48,284 bases of DNA from NCBI GenBank assembly GCA_900553365.1, contig USDL01000010.1, forward strand, positions 1 to 48,284. Reading direction: 5' to 3'. The DNA is from an uncultured Clostridium sp. Lineage in GTDB: Bacteria; Bacillota; Clostridia; TANB77; CAG-508. Under the pieces are notes generated by a model. That model did no database searches and had not been told where the DNA came from. It saw only the letters and a list, made by a program, of their open reading frames with translations. The position numbers were made by a program, and so were the translations under genes. Shown piece after piece: positions 1-11,400 of this stretch (its first letter is position 1; every line of letters starts with the position of its first letter).

Positions 1-753
1 GAAAATATTAATAAAATAAATCAAGAAAAAAATAATAAAAAAATAATAAATAATAATTTATTAAAAAATGAATTTAATGATAAAATTGATGAAAATGAAA
101 TTATTTATTTATTAAATGAAAATTTAATATCATTAGATAATATTTTAGAAGAACTTGAGAATAATGTTTCAGCATTAAAATTACAATTACATACAAATGA
201 AATTGATTATAATAATGCTATTAAAGGGGCAGAAGAAAAAGCTAAAATAGAAGAAAAATTGCAAGGAGCTTTAGAAGAAAAAGAAGAGTTATTAAAATTA
301 GATAAATCAATTAATATAGCAAAACAAGCAATGGAGCAAGCTTACGAAGAAATGAAAAAAGAAATAACACCAAAGTTTACAAAAAATCTTTCTAATATAG
401 TAGATAAAATTTCAGCTGGAAAATATAATAAAATTAAATTTGTTGACGGAGAAGGCTTAATTGTAGAACTTGAAAACGGCGAATATGTAAATGCAAATAA
501 ACTAAGCATTGGTACTATAGATCAATTATATTTATCTCTTAGACTATCAGCAATGCAGGAAATAACAAAAGAAAAAATGCCAATAATTTTAGATGAAACT
601 TTTGCATATTATGATAATTCAAGATTAGAAAATATACTTAAATATATTGATAGTGATTTAAAAGAAAATCAAGTAATAATATTTACGTGTTCAAACAGGG
701 AAAAAGATATATTGGATAAAAATAATATTGAGTATAATTTTATCACAATTTAA
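1..753 (+). CDS. SMC/Rad50-like (YhaN-type) ATPase, C-terminal part (gene enters from the left)
   Basis: The frame is open from the first base, so this is the 3' end of a longer gene. The visible ~250 residues begin with a Lys/Glu/Asn-rich coiled coil, then give the C-terminal half of a split ABC-type ATPase: a signature-like LSIGTIDQLYLSLRLSA near residues 165-181, a Walker B stretch MPIILDETFAYYD near 193-205, and a switch-like VIIFTCSNRE. This arrangement is typical of SMC/Rad50/YhaN-like ATPases, where the N-terminal Walker A lies across a long coiled coil. A partner nuclease (SbcD/YhaO type) may lie to the left, outside the window. The gene is followed by a strong promoter for the next transcript, so it ends its operon. 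The ATPase superfamily is clear; the subfamily and biological role are inferred. Confidence 0.75.
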   Translation, partial: ENINKINQEKNNKKIINNNLLKNEFNDKIDENEIIYLLNENLISLDNILEELENNVSALKLQLHTNEIDYNNAIKGAEEKAKIEEKLQGALEEKEELLKLDKSINIAKQAMEQAYEEMKKEITPKFTKNLSNIVDKISAGKYNKIKFVDGEGLIVELENGEYVNANKLSIGTIDQLYLSLRLSAMQEITKEKMPIILDETFAYYDNSRLENILKYIDSDLKENQVIIFTCSNREKDILDKNNIEYNFITI

Positions 754-776
754 TTAACATAAATACCTGTAAAATA

Positions 777-806
777 TTGACAAACATGCTAGTTTTATAG
801 TATAAT
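777..806 (+). promoter_or_regulatory. Sigma-70-type promoter for the 866-3594 gene group
   Basis: A perfect TTGACA (777-782) and TATAAT (801-806) are separated by 18 bp, about 60 bp upstream of the start at 866. It probably drives the two hypothetical genes and the virD4 gene as one transcript. Confidence 0.75.
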
Positions 807-865
807 TTAAGTGTAATTATACTGAGGACAAGTAGCATAAATTTTAATAAGAGAGGTGCTAATAA

Positions 866-1387
866 ATGGAAAGTTTAGAAGGAAAACATTTTAGTATTAC
901 AGATCCAGTAAATGTTAATACAGTTGTTTACCGATTAGATGAAACTGAAAAGGAGTTTGCTAAAAATTCTCCTAAATTTACAATACAAAGATTAGATTAT
1001 ACATCAGAGTATGTTGGAGAAAAAACTAAGAAAACTTTTTATATAGATGACCCAAGCCCAGAAGGTAATTCACTTATTATTTTATCTTTTGGAAAAGAAA
1101 AGGTTGTTGTTAATGTAGGACTTTTAGAAGGCGATAAAGTTAGCATTATAAAAAAACCTATGCCAATTAGTTTCAAGACTTTATATAACGAAAAAGAATT
1201 CGAGTATAAAGAAGTTGAATATACACAAAATTTAAAAAGACCTATTTCAATTATAGATCCAGAAACAACAGAAGAAGTAAAACCTATGTTATATATTGAT
1301 GAAAAAACAAATGAAGTTAAGGGCAAATGTAAATTAAAACCATTTAAAAATTATTTTGCTTTTGAAGTAAGAGAAAACAATAAATAA
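866..1387 (+). CDS. Hypothetical protein upstream of a conjugative coupling protein
   Basis: A 173-residue soluble protein with no signal peptide or membrane segment. It is rich in Lys, Glu, Val and Ile and looks beta-rich, and it has no motif I can assign to a family. It starts at ATG 866 with GAGAGGTG at a suitable distance. It is the first gene after the promoter at 777 and is followed 17 bp later by a 62-residue gene and then the VirD4-type coupling protein, so the three are probably co-transcribed. The context suggests an accessory conjugation or mobile-element function, but the sequence itself does not show one. The ORF is intact and contains no in-phase CGG. Confidence 0.7.
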   Translation: MESLEGKHFSITDPVNVNTVVYRLDETEKEFAKNSPKFTIQRLDYTSEYVGEKTKKTFYIDDPSPEGNSLIILSFGKEKVVVNVGLLEGDKVSIIKKPMPISFKTLYNEKEFEYKEVEYTQNLKRPISIIDPETTEEVKPMLYIDEKTNEVKGKCKLKPFKNYFAFEVRENNK

Positions 1388-1404
1388 GGAAAGGGGAGAT
1401 AAGC

Positions 1405-1593
1405 ATGAATTTAGAATTAAATTGTGCGAATTTTGTTGATGAAGGAAAAGGAATTGATATTCCGCCCAAGAATGCTAAAACATACCCAACAAAAATTAAT
1501 ACAAGAGCATTAAAAGAATACATACAAAAAGGTGGAGAAATTTTAGTTATTCCAGCAGAAAATGGAAGAAAAGTTGAGAATGTAAGAGAGTAA
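1405..1593 (+). CDS. Small hypothetical protein (62 aa) in the conjugation-like operon
   Basis: A 62-residue protein starting at ATG 1405 behind a good AAGGGGAGAT ribosome binding site. It is soluble, with a Pro/Lys-rich middle (IDIPPKNAKTYPTKINTRAL) and a short helix-turn at the end. I do not recognise a family. It lies 22 bp upstream of the virD4-like gene in the same direction, and such short ORFs are common just before coupling-protein genes in clostridial conjugative elements. Its good ribosome binding site and tight spacing favour a real gene over chance. Confidence 0.6.
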   Translation: MNLELNCANFVDEGKGIDIPPKNAKTYPTKINTRALKEYIQKGGEILVIPAENGRKVENVRE

Positions 1594-1615
1594 ACTAAAG
1601 AATAGGTGATTTAGA

Positions 1616-3594
1616 ATGGGAAATAAAATAAGTTATGCACTAAAAAAATGCAAATCTGTTTTCATAATTGCTATAATACTATGGGTTGTACTATCCATAG
1701 TATTAATTGCGCCTGTAAGCATTAGTTGGATTGAAGCAGTTGAAAAAGGAAATGGAAGCTTTATTGAAACCTTAATGAATAGTGAGCTGGGAAATATAGG
1801 ACGGAAATTTAGGTAAGGCTTTTTCAAAAGAATATGTTGGAAATTATCTGAAATGTGAGTTATGGGCAGCAATTCTTGTATTTGGATTTGCAATAATTGG
1901 TATGATAAAAACAATGCCAAAACATGATTATGCAGATGTTGAGCATGGCTCAAGTGATTGGGCAAAAGGCGAGGAATATTCTATATTAAGTAGAAATAAA
2001 GGAATACTTCTTGCAGAAAAGCATTACTTACCAGTTGATAAAAGAGGTAATGTTAATGTGTTAGTAGTTGGACGGTTCAGGTTCTGGTAAATCTGCATCT
2101 TATGTTATTCCAAATGCATATCAACTTTTGGGTTCGTATGTATTTACAGATCCTAAAGGAGAACTATATGATAAAACAGCAGGGTATTTAAGAGAACAAG
2201 GATATGATATTAAAATACTAAATCTTGTAAACCCCAAAAATAGTGATGGATACAATCCATTAATGCATATTGAGAGTGAAATAGATGTTGACGTTATTGC
2301 AAATACAATAGTTAAAGGACAGAAAGTTGAAGGAAGCAATTCTGATCCATACTGGGATGATATGGCAGAAATGCTATTAAAGGCTTTAATATATTATTTG
2401 CTGGCAACTAGACCAGAAGAAGAGCAAAACTTAGCAAGTTGTGCCGAACTTGTAAGAGCTGCAAATAGCAATGGAGGAGGAAACTTACTTACAGAGTTAA
2501 TTAATCAATTACCTTATGACCATCCAGCAAGAATGTTTTACAAATCTATTGAAATTGCACCAGAAAAAACATATAGCTCAATTTTAAGTACATTGCAATC
2601 AAAACTTGGTAAATTCGATTCAAAGGAGATTGCAGAACTAACTTCAACAAATACAATAGATTTTGAAGAAATAGGAAAAAGAAAAACAGCAGTATATGTA
2701 ATTTCATCAGATACACACGCAGCTTATGACTTTTTACTTACAATTTTCTTCTCACAAATGATACAAAGATTGTATGATTTTGCAGATAGAAGTGGAGGAC
2801 AACTTCCTCAACCTACATACTTCATATTAGATGAGTTTGCCAATATTGGTAAAATACCAGACTTTGATAAAAAAATCTCTACATCTAGAAGTAGAAAAAT
2901 TTCGTTTAGCGTTATTCTGCAAAACTTAGACCAATTAGAAGCAGTATATGATAAGTCTCATGAAACAATAATTGGAAACTGTGATACATGTCTTTTCTTA
3001 GGAAGTAACTCTCAAAAAACTGTTGAATATTTCTCAAAGGAGCTTGGAGAAAAAACAATTGGACATGAAAGTTGGTCAGTAAATAAAGACAAAAATATGT
3101 GGAGGCAGGGATATAATAAATCAGAACAAATTATGGCAAGAGCATTAATGACACCAGATGAGTTAAGAAGATTAGATAATGATATGTGTATTATATTAGA
3201 AAAAGGACTAAAACCAATAAAAGCACCAAAATATTATTACTTTAAATATAGTACAGCTAAATTGGTTGAAAAATATGCATGTAGCCACAATGATGTTCCA
3301 CCAATAGACAGAGGTAAATGGAGAAAATATAATCCATATAATCCTTATGTTGAAGAACAAGAGGAGAACAAAGAGGTTGATACAAAAATTGAATCATTAG
3401 ATGATTTATTTGAAGAAACTCCAGTAAACAAAACAAAAGAAGAACCAAAGGTTGCTCAAAACAAAGAAATAGTTAATCAAGAAATCAAGAAGGAAGAACC
3501 AAAAGCAGATGATACCTATGATTTACAAAAAGAATTAGAAGCAAAATTTGATGAACTATTTGGAGCATTTGATGATAATGACAATAATAGCTAA
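1616..3594 (+). CDS. virD4: VirD4/TraG-type type IV coupling protein, needs two +1 frameshifts at CGG
   Basis: Coupling ATPase that would bring relaxase-bound DNA to a type IV secretion channel. On a naive reading it is three ORFs. Skipping the C of in-phase CGG codons at 1802-1804 (codon 63, after GGA) and 2073-2075 joins them into 658 residues. Two N-terminal membrane helices lie near residues 14-36 and 85-105. The second shift falls inside Walker A and restores VVGGSGSGKS near 150-159. Then come FTDPKGELYD, Walker B YFILDEFANIG near 400, and a long acidic/Lys-rich tail. The 1,977 nt left after removing two bases is an exact multiple of three. No relaxase or VirB4 gene is in view, so this is one end of an element or a remnant. 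The family is certain; the bypass is inferred. Confidence 0.88.
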
Positions 3595-3597
3595 AAT

Positions 3598-3646
3598 AAA
3601 AAAAACTCATAAATGAATTTATTTCATTTATGAGTTTTTTTTATTT
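3598..3646. terminator. Bidirectional Rho-independent terminator between virD4 and the histidine kinase gene
   Basis: A long perfect stem (ACTCATAAATGAA pairing with TTCATTTATGAGT) has A-runs on the left and T-runs on the right. It lies between the convergent virD4 (plus) and kinase (minus) genes and can terminate both. Confidence 0.85.
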
Positions 3647-3652
3647 TTACAC

Positions 3653-5467
3653 TTAAGATAAAGGTATTTCAATAAAGAATGAAGTTCCTGTTCCTTTTCT
3701 AGTTTCATATCTAATATTTCCATTAAAATGAGCTTTAATATTTGAATAAGACATGAATAAACCAAGACCAGTACCGTTTTTTCCTTTTGTTGTTATCATT
3801 TCTTTAAACAATTTTTGTTTAACCATATCAGGTAAGCCACCTGCAAAATCCTGTATTTTTAAAACAAGTAAATTATTTTCCTTATAAACATCTAAAACAA
3901 TTTTTTCTCCTGCTTTGCCATTATAAGCTTGAATTGCATTTGAAATAATATTATTTACAACTTGTACTAAACTATTTATATTTCCTTTTACAACTGTAGT
4001 GCCAGGAATTTCAAGGGTTTCTTCTAGTTCAATCAATGCATAGCTCAATTCATGTTTCATAAGAATATTAACTTGTCTTATAAAATCATCTACAGTAAAT
4101 TTTGTAAATGTAGTATTATCAGAAAAAGCAACAGCTTGTCCTTTAACAGTGCTAATAACATCAGACATATATGAAAGATGAGTTTGAATTTTCTTTATCC
4201 ATTCTTCCATATCGTTTGCAATTTCTTTATGGTCTTGAATAGTTACTTCTGGATCTCCAATGGAGTTTCTATACTCATTTATTAAGTCCATAATTCCTTC
4301 AGCAGCACCAGAAATAGACATTATTGGTGTTTTTAAATTGTGTGCAATTCCACCAATCATTTGACCAAGAGTAGCTAGACGTTCTCTTTCTATTAATATT
4401 TCTTGGTTATCTTTAATTGTTTTCATATCACTTTTATGCTGAGTAATATCTTTAAATAATATTAGAGTACCTAAATATGTGGTATGATTTCTAATGCTGC
4501 TTATTTCTATGTTGAAATATTTTTTCAAGTGAGAAAAATGTCTCTCAAGGTTAACAGTATTATTGTTGTGTTTTGTAGAAGCAATAAGCTTTAAAAAGTC
4601 ATCATTTTTATTTTTGCTGTTAGATAGTTTATTTAATAAATCTCCAATATACATATTTCTAACTTCATTTGCTTTAAGAGAAAACAAATCTAAAAATGAT
4701 TTATTTAAATCAGTAATATAATAGTTTTCATTAATTATAATATAACCATCAGACATTCTATCAACAACTCTTTGCAATGCAATAGGAGTAACCTTTAAAA
4801 AGTCAAACTTTGAAATTGCAACAGTTATGAAAATGCTTGAAAAAGCAAATGCAACAGGTGTCATATATATAGACATTTTGAAAATATCTAAAAACCCTAT
4901 TAAGTTTATTGCTATAGGAATTAATGAACCTATAAATATTAATATTGCTTGTTTTGAAAAGAAACCAGAGTTCTTGACTGAATATTTAAGCAATAAGAAT
5001 AATGATATAATATACAATAGCAATGTATAATAATAATGTATGTAAAAGTAAAATCCATATATATTTTCATGAACATTTGTTGAATATACTTTATAAAACA
5101 AATGATGATAATTGTTTGTCCACAATAAAAGTAATGAAATTATTGGAATAATGAAAAGCAAACAATGCTTTTTTGTAAATTTGAATTTTGTAGTAGAAAA
5201 AGATATACTAAGCAAAAGGAAAATTACTGGTAAAAAACATATTCCAATATATGCAAAACAATCAAAAAACATTGGGTTTATATTTAATGTATTTGATAAT
5301 GTTACTTGCAAAATTAAACTTATAATCCACACAAGTAAAAGTAAAAATATTAGCGAAGATAGAGTTGTTAATTGATTCCTATTTTTTTTATTTAATGAAA
5401 AAGTTAATCCTATGTTAATAATAACACACGTTATTATTAGTACAATTAATGTAAATAAACTTCCCAT
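3653..5467 (-). CDS. Membrane-bound sensor histidine kinase, last gene of the NRPS operon
   Basis: A 604-residue kinase. The first ~220 residues form about seven hydrophobic helices (a 7TM-type sensor region). A PAS-like domain follows (about 230-340, DGYIIINENYYITDLNKSF), then an H-box (QMIGGIAHNLKTPIMSISG, phospho-acceptor His near 372) with a long dimerisation helix. The C-terminal HATPase domain has an N-box (NNIISNAIQAY), a G1-like box (DFAGGLPD) and a G2 box (KGKNGTGLGLFMSY). The ATG directly follows the TAA of the NRPS gene with no gap, so translation is probably coupled. No response regulator is adjacent, so the partner must lie elsewhere. Sensing the peptide product or membrane stress is an inference from position only. 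No in-phase CGG. Confidence 0.88.
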   Translation of the reverse strand: MGSLFTLIVLIITCVIINIGLTFSLNKKNRNQLTTLSSLIFLLLLVWIISLILQVTLSNTLNINPMFFDCFAYIGICFLPVIFLLLSISFSTTKFKFTKKHCLLFIIPIISLLLLWTNNYHHLFYKVYSTNVHENIYGFYFYIHYYYTLLLYIISLFLLLKYSVKNSGFFSKQAILIFIGSLIPIAINLIGFLDIFKMSIYMTPVAFAFSSIFITVAISKFDFLKVTPIALQRVVDRMSDGYIIINENYYITDLNKSFLDLFSLKANEVRNMYIGDLLNKLSNSKNKNDDFLKLIASTKHNNNTVNLERHFSHLKKYFNIEISSIRNHTTYLGTLILFKDITQHKSDMKTIKDNQEILIERERLATLGQMIGGIAHNLKTPIMSISGAAEGIMDLINEYRNSIGDPEVTIQDHKEIANDMEEWIKKIQTHLSYMSDVISTVKGQAVAFSDNTTFTKFTVDDFIRQVNILMKHELSYALIELEETLEIPGTTVVKGNINSLVQVVNNIISNAIQAYNGKAGEKIVLDVYKENNLLVLKIQDFAGGLPDMVKQKLFKEMITTKGKNGTGLGLFMSYSNIKAHFNGNIRYETRKGTGTSFFIEIPLS

Positions 5468-8400
5468 TTACATCACACTCCTTAGTAATTCTAAAAATCT
5501 TATCAAGTATTTATCTGTAATATTTGACCAATTAAAGCCAATTTTAGATAAATAGTTTATTGTTGTTTCTGACTTTACAATTATATCAGTATTATATATA
5601 AAATGTAAATTCTTATCAACATCATTTATTAAAAAACTTAAAATTTCTTTTCTATTTTTATCATTTAAAGTAGACTTTACAAGCTTTGTGAAATCTTCAT
5701 CTGGTAATACTTTAAAATCTTTATTTATTGTTTTGAAATGTTTTAAGCATTTATTCAAATATACAAAATTATGATTAAACAAGTGGAAAATTCTATTTTG
5801 TGTATTTGGATGTGTAACTAATTTAATAATAGCATCAGCAGTTTTATCAATAGGTGTGAACTCTAAATGACCATATTGCATACCTGTTGGAATAGCACCA
5901 AGTTTAATAAATGCAGCAATTCTATTTACAAAGGCATTTTCAATAACGTTGTCTTGGAATTTACCATCTCTTGCTCTTGGCATTAAGTTACCGAACACGC
6001 AATATATATGCATCTAATCCGTCTATGATAGAATCTAAAACTAAACATTCTGCTTCAAATTTACTTCTAACATAAACATTTTCTAAAGACTGACCAATAT
6101 ATAAATTATTTTCTCTAAATAATGTTGTTGCATTTTGCTTATTATTTGCAATACTTGTGTCAAAGGCTTCGCCAGAGACGCTAAGAGTTGATATATGATA
6201 TAATTTTTTATTAAAACTTTTACAAAAATCAACTGCATATTGAACGCTTTTAACATTTATATTGTAAAATTCATAGTAATTTCCATAATGAGCAACTCTT
6301 GCAGCTGTATTTATAACAACATCAACATCATTAGATATTGTTGATAAATCTTCTTGGTTTAGACCAAAGCCGGTTTTACATATATCTCCTGTAAGTGCAA
6401 AAATACGCTTTCCAATTAATTTATCATATTTATTGCCAAAGTAGTAGTTTAGTTTTTGATGTAATTTAGCACCAGCAGTAAGGCCAGGTTCAGATCTTAC
6501 TATACAATAAGCCTTACCTTTTTCTTTATTTATAAAGCTTTCTAAAACATGCATTCCAAGGAAACCTGTTGCACCGGTTATAAGAACATTTCCACAGTTT
6601 TGATATTTTAGAGTATTTTTATTAGGCACTTGTATATTGCTATTTAGTAAATTTGTATATTTATCATAATTTTTTTCCATGTATTTAAAATCATAATCCT
6701 CATCTTTTGATTTAGATTTTTTAACTAGTTCAGCAATCGTAGGAAATTTGAAAATATCAGCATAAGATATAGAATCTGTTATACTCTTAAGCTCAAGATT
6801 CAAATTCATTGCTAAAATAGAATCACCACCAAGCTCAAAGAAATTATCAGTAATTCCTATTGGGCTTACATTTAATATCTGTTCCCATATAGCACAAAAT
6901 TGTTTCTCCAAATCTGTTCTTGGTGCAATATATTCAGCTTCTCTACTGTTAGAAAGAACTTCTTCAGGTAATTTTAAAGCTTTTTTATCAATTTTACCAT
7001 TTGGAGTATAAGGAAATTTCTCAAGTACCGTAAAATATGAAGGTATCATATACTTTGGTAAATAATTTGATAAATATTTCTTTAATGAAGATGGATTAAT
7101 TCTTTTGCTAGCAGTAAAATATGCAGATATGAAATCTCTATTATTTATTGTTTGCTTAATTACGCAAACTTTTTCAATACCATTATAATCTAATATTTTA
7201 CTTTCAATTTCTCCAAGTTCTATTCTTAAACCTCTAATTTTAATTTGATTATCAACCCTCTCTAAGTATTCAACTTCTCCATTTGGCAATAACATACAAA
7301 GGTCACCGGTTTTGTACATTAATTCATTTGGAACAAAAGGATTATTTAAAAATACTTTTTGGGTTAATTCTAAGTTATTATAATAACCTTTGCAAACTCC
7401 ATCTCCTGCAATGAACAATTCACCTGGAACACCAACTGGTAGAGGGTTATTAAATTTATCTAAAATGTATAGCTGAGTATTTGAAATTGCTTTTCCAATG
7501 TTTATTTTATCGGCATTTGTTAAATCTTTTAGAGAAGACCATACAGCAGTTTCAGTTGGACCATACATATTATAAATTCTAGCTTTAGAAGATTCCTGTA
7601 GTTGCTTTAATAGTGCAGGAGGGAAAGGCTCTCCACCTATTAATATGTATTTTAATTTTTTAATAAAGTCGAAAGAATTCTCTTTAGCAAGCATTGCTTG
7701 AAGCCTTGATGGCGTTGTTTGGAAAATAGTTACATTGTTTTTCTTACATAATTCATTAAACATTTTTATATCAGTTTGTTCTTCTTCAGAAGTGATTACC
7801 GTTTTTAGTCCATTTAGTATTGGTAATAAACTTTCAAGAACAAATATATCAAATGAAAATGTAGTTATTGAAACAATAGTATCCTTATAAGTAAAGCCAA
7901 ATTCTTTCATTATACCATAAACAAAGTTAACAATATTTCTTTGCTTTAACATAACTCCTTTAGGAAGTCCTGTAGAACCAGAAGTATATATAACATAAGC
8001 CAAATCTTCAGGAGTATTTGTGTGATTTAGATTATCATTTGGCAAAGAGTATATACTATCATTTGATAAGTCTATATAAACGCAATTTTTAAAATCAGTT
8101 ATGTCATGTAAATGCTCTTGGGTTAATAATAGTTTGCTATTACTGTTTTTTAGCATATACTCAATTCTATCTTTAGGGTAAGTAGGGTCAATAGGAATGT
8201 AAGCACCGCCAGCTTTTAATACAGCTAGCATACCAATAATCATTTCTAATGAACGATTAACCATAATACCTACAAGGTCATTTGTTTCAATTCCATTTTT
8301 TCTTAAATAATAGGCTAAACTATTAGCTTTTTCATTTAATTCTTTGTAGGTTAATTTTTGCATGCCAAATACAACAGCAACATTGTTTGGAGTCTTGTTA

Positions 8401-11400
8401 GCTTGTTCTTCAAAAAGCTCTGCAATAGTCTTATCCTTTGGATAATCTGTTTTTGTATTATTAAAATCATATAATATTTTGTTTTTCTCAGCTTCACTTA
8501 ACATGCAAATATTAGAAATTTTAACATTTAAGTTATCTAAACATGAGGTTAAAATGTTTGAGTAGTGTTTAGATAAATCCTCAATAAATTGCTTGTTAAA
8601 TAAAGCGGTAGCATATTCAAATGATAAATTTAATATATCATTTTCAGGTATAACTTCTAAAGACAAGTCAAATTTAGAAATTTTAGTATCTGGTGTGAAA
8701 TATTCAGTTTTGATGTCTCCAAAGTCAGCAGTAGCGTTTCCATTATTTTGATATATGAACATAACATCAAAAAGAGGATTTCTACTTGTATCTCTTTGAA
8801 TTTTTAATTTATCAACTAATTCATCAAAAGGATAATCTTGATATTTGTAGTTATTTAAGCACATATCTTTAATGTAAGATAGGAAATCTTTAAAGCTTAA
8901 ATTAGAATCTATATTAGCTCTCATAGCTAAAGTATTAACAAACATACCAATTAAGTTGTATAGCTCAGCAATATTTCTACCAACAATAGGAGAGCCAACA
9001 ACAATATCCTCTTGAGAAGAATATTTTGAAAGTAAAATGTAGTAAACACTTAAAAGAAGCATGTAAGGAGTAACACCAAGTTGTTTTGAAGTATTGTAAA
9101 TCTTAGCAGTTAAACCGTTTATCAAATTTAAAATAAACTTTATTACCAGCAGAAGATTTAACAGCAGGTCTTAAGTAGTTTGTAGGCATGTTAAGAACAG
9201 GAATATCATTTTTAAATTGATTCATCCAAAAATCTTGAGCCTCTTTAAAGTCACCAGAAGAAAGCCTGTTATTTTCCCAAACGGCGAAGTCCTTATATGA
9301 TATATTTAATTTATCTAAAGACTGATTATTGTATAATTTGCAAAGTTCTCTAACGAAAATATGCAAAGAAGTACCATCAGAGATAATGTGGTGCATATCA
9401 ACAAATAAAGCAACTCTGTTATCATTTAATTTAATTAACTTAACTCTAAACAAAGGAGCAATAGATAAATCAAAAGGTTTAACAAAATCATAGAAAGCAG
9501 ATTTTAGGTCATCAAAAGAGATGGCGTCATTTGATATATCTAATTTTAATGTTAAGTTATCATGAATTTTTTGAACAATATTATTGTCAACAATTTCAAA
9601 AGAAGTGCGTAATTCCTCATGTCTTGCAATTAATGTATTTAGGCATGCTTCAAGTTTAGTAATATCAGGCATTTTATCCATGATAATAATACCAGGAATA
9701 TTATATAAAGTAGAATTTTCGCCAGACAAAGTTGTAGAAAGATACATTCTTTTTTGTGCAGAAGATAAAGGGTAAAAGTCTCTCTTTTCTACTTTTGGTA
9801 TAGCTGCTTTTGAAGATGTATTAATGTTTTTAGCTATAATATCTGAAATATCTTTAATTACAGGATTTTCTAGAATGTCATTTACATATAGCTCACATCC
9901 AAATTTATTTTGAATTTGAGCACATAAATTGATTGAAGATAAAGAGTCTCCACCAATTTTAAAGAAATCATCATCAATACTTATTTCATTAATATTTAAT
10001 AATTTTTTTAATATATTTATTAACTGTTCATCAATGCTATTTCTAGCTGCAACTATTGTTCCTTTTGTATTTAATAATTTTGGCTCTGGTAAGTGATTAA
10101 TATCTACTTTACCATTAGCATTTATTGGCAAAGTTTCTAAGTTAATTAAATATGTTGGTACAGCATAATGAGGCAAACACTTAGATAACCAATCCCTTAA
10201 AATAGTTACATCAATCTTACTACTTGAAGAGAAATAAGAACAAATAACCTTTTCATTATTAATCTTTTTAACAACAGTAATACATTCCTTAATATTTGGA
10301 AAATCATGAATTTTAAGGGTAATTTCATTTAATTCAACTCTAAAACCTCTAATTTTAACCTGATTATCGATTCTACCAATAAAGTCAATAGAACCGTCAG
10401 GTAGCCATTTTACTAAATCTCCAGTTTTATAAAGAATACCTTCTCCAAAAGGATTAGCTATAAATTTTTCAGCAGTGTAAGTTGGGCTATTTAAGTATCC
10501 TTTACTTACTCCGTCACCGCCAACTAATAATTCACCAGGAACTCCAACTGGTAATAAATTTAATGTTGGAGAAACAACATAACATGTTGAATTTGCAATA
10601 GGATACCCAATAGGGATAGATTCTGTATATGTTTTATTTATAGTAAAACAAGCTGAAAATGTTGTATTCTCTGTAGGTCCATAGCCATTAATTATAGTTA
10701 AATTTGGGCATGCTTCTCTTACAGCATTAATGTGTTTTGGAGAAAGCACATCCCCTCCTGTAAGCAAAACACGAGCAGTTTTAAACATTGCAGGATTATT
10801 TTCACTTAATTGATTAAATAAAGGTGCAGTAAGCCAAAGAATAGTAATTTTGTTTTCTACAATATATTTTTCAAGTAAGTGAGAATCTAACAATTCTTGT
10901 TTTTTAATGATATATAGTTCAAATCCATTAAGTAAAGCTCCCCAAATTTCAAAAGTACAAGCATCAAAAACGATAGATCCAGTTTGTAGAATTCTCTCAT
11001 TTTCTTCAAACTTTATGTAATTAGTATTTTTTACTAATCTAACTATGTTTTTATTTGTAACCATAACACCTTTAGGGTTTCCGGTGGAACCAGAAGTGTA
11101 CATGATATATGCAGTTGTATCACTAGAAAGATATGTATTTGGATTATTTATTTTATTACTATAAATTTCATCATTTGATAAATCCACAAAAAGCACGTTT
11201 TCATATTTTTTAACTTTATCAGCTAAATTCAATGATGAAAGTATTAGTTTGCAATTAGAATCTTTAATCATATAATCTATACGAGTATTAGGGTAATTAA
11301 TATCAATTGGCAAATATGTAGCATTGCATTTTAGTATTGCAAGAATAGAAATGATTGATTCAAGTGATTTATCAAGGAAAATTCCAATAACATCATTTTG

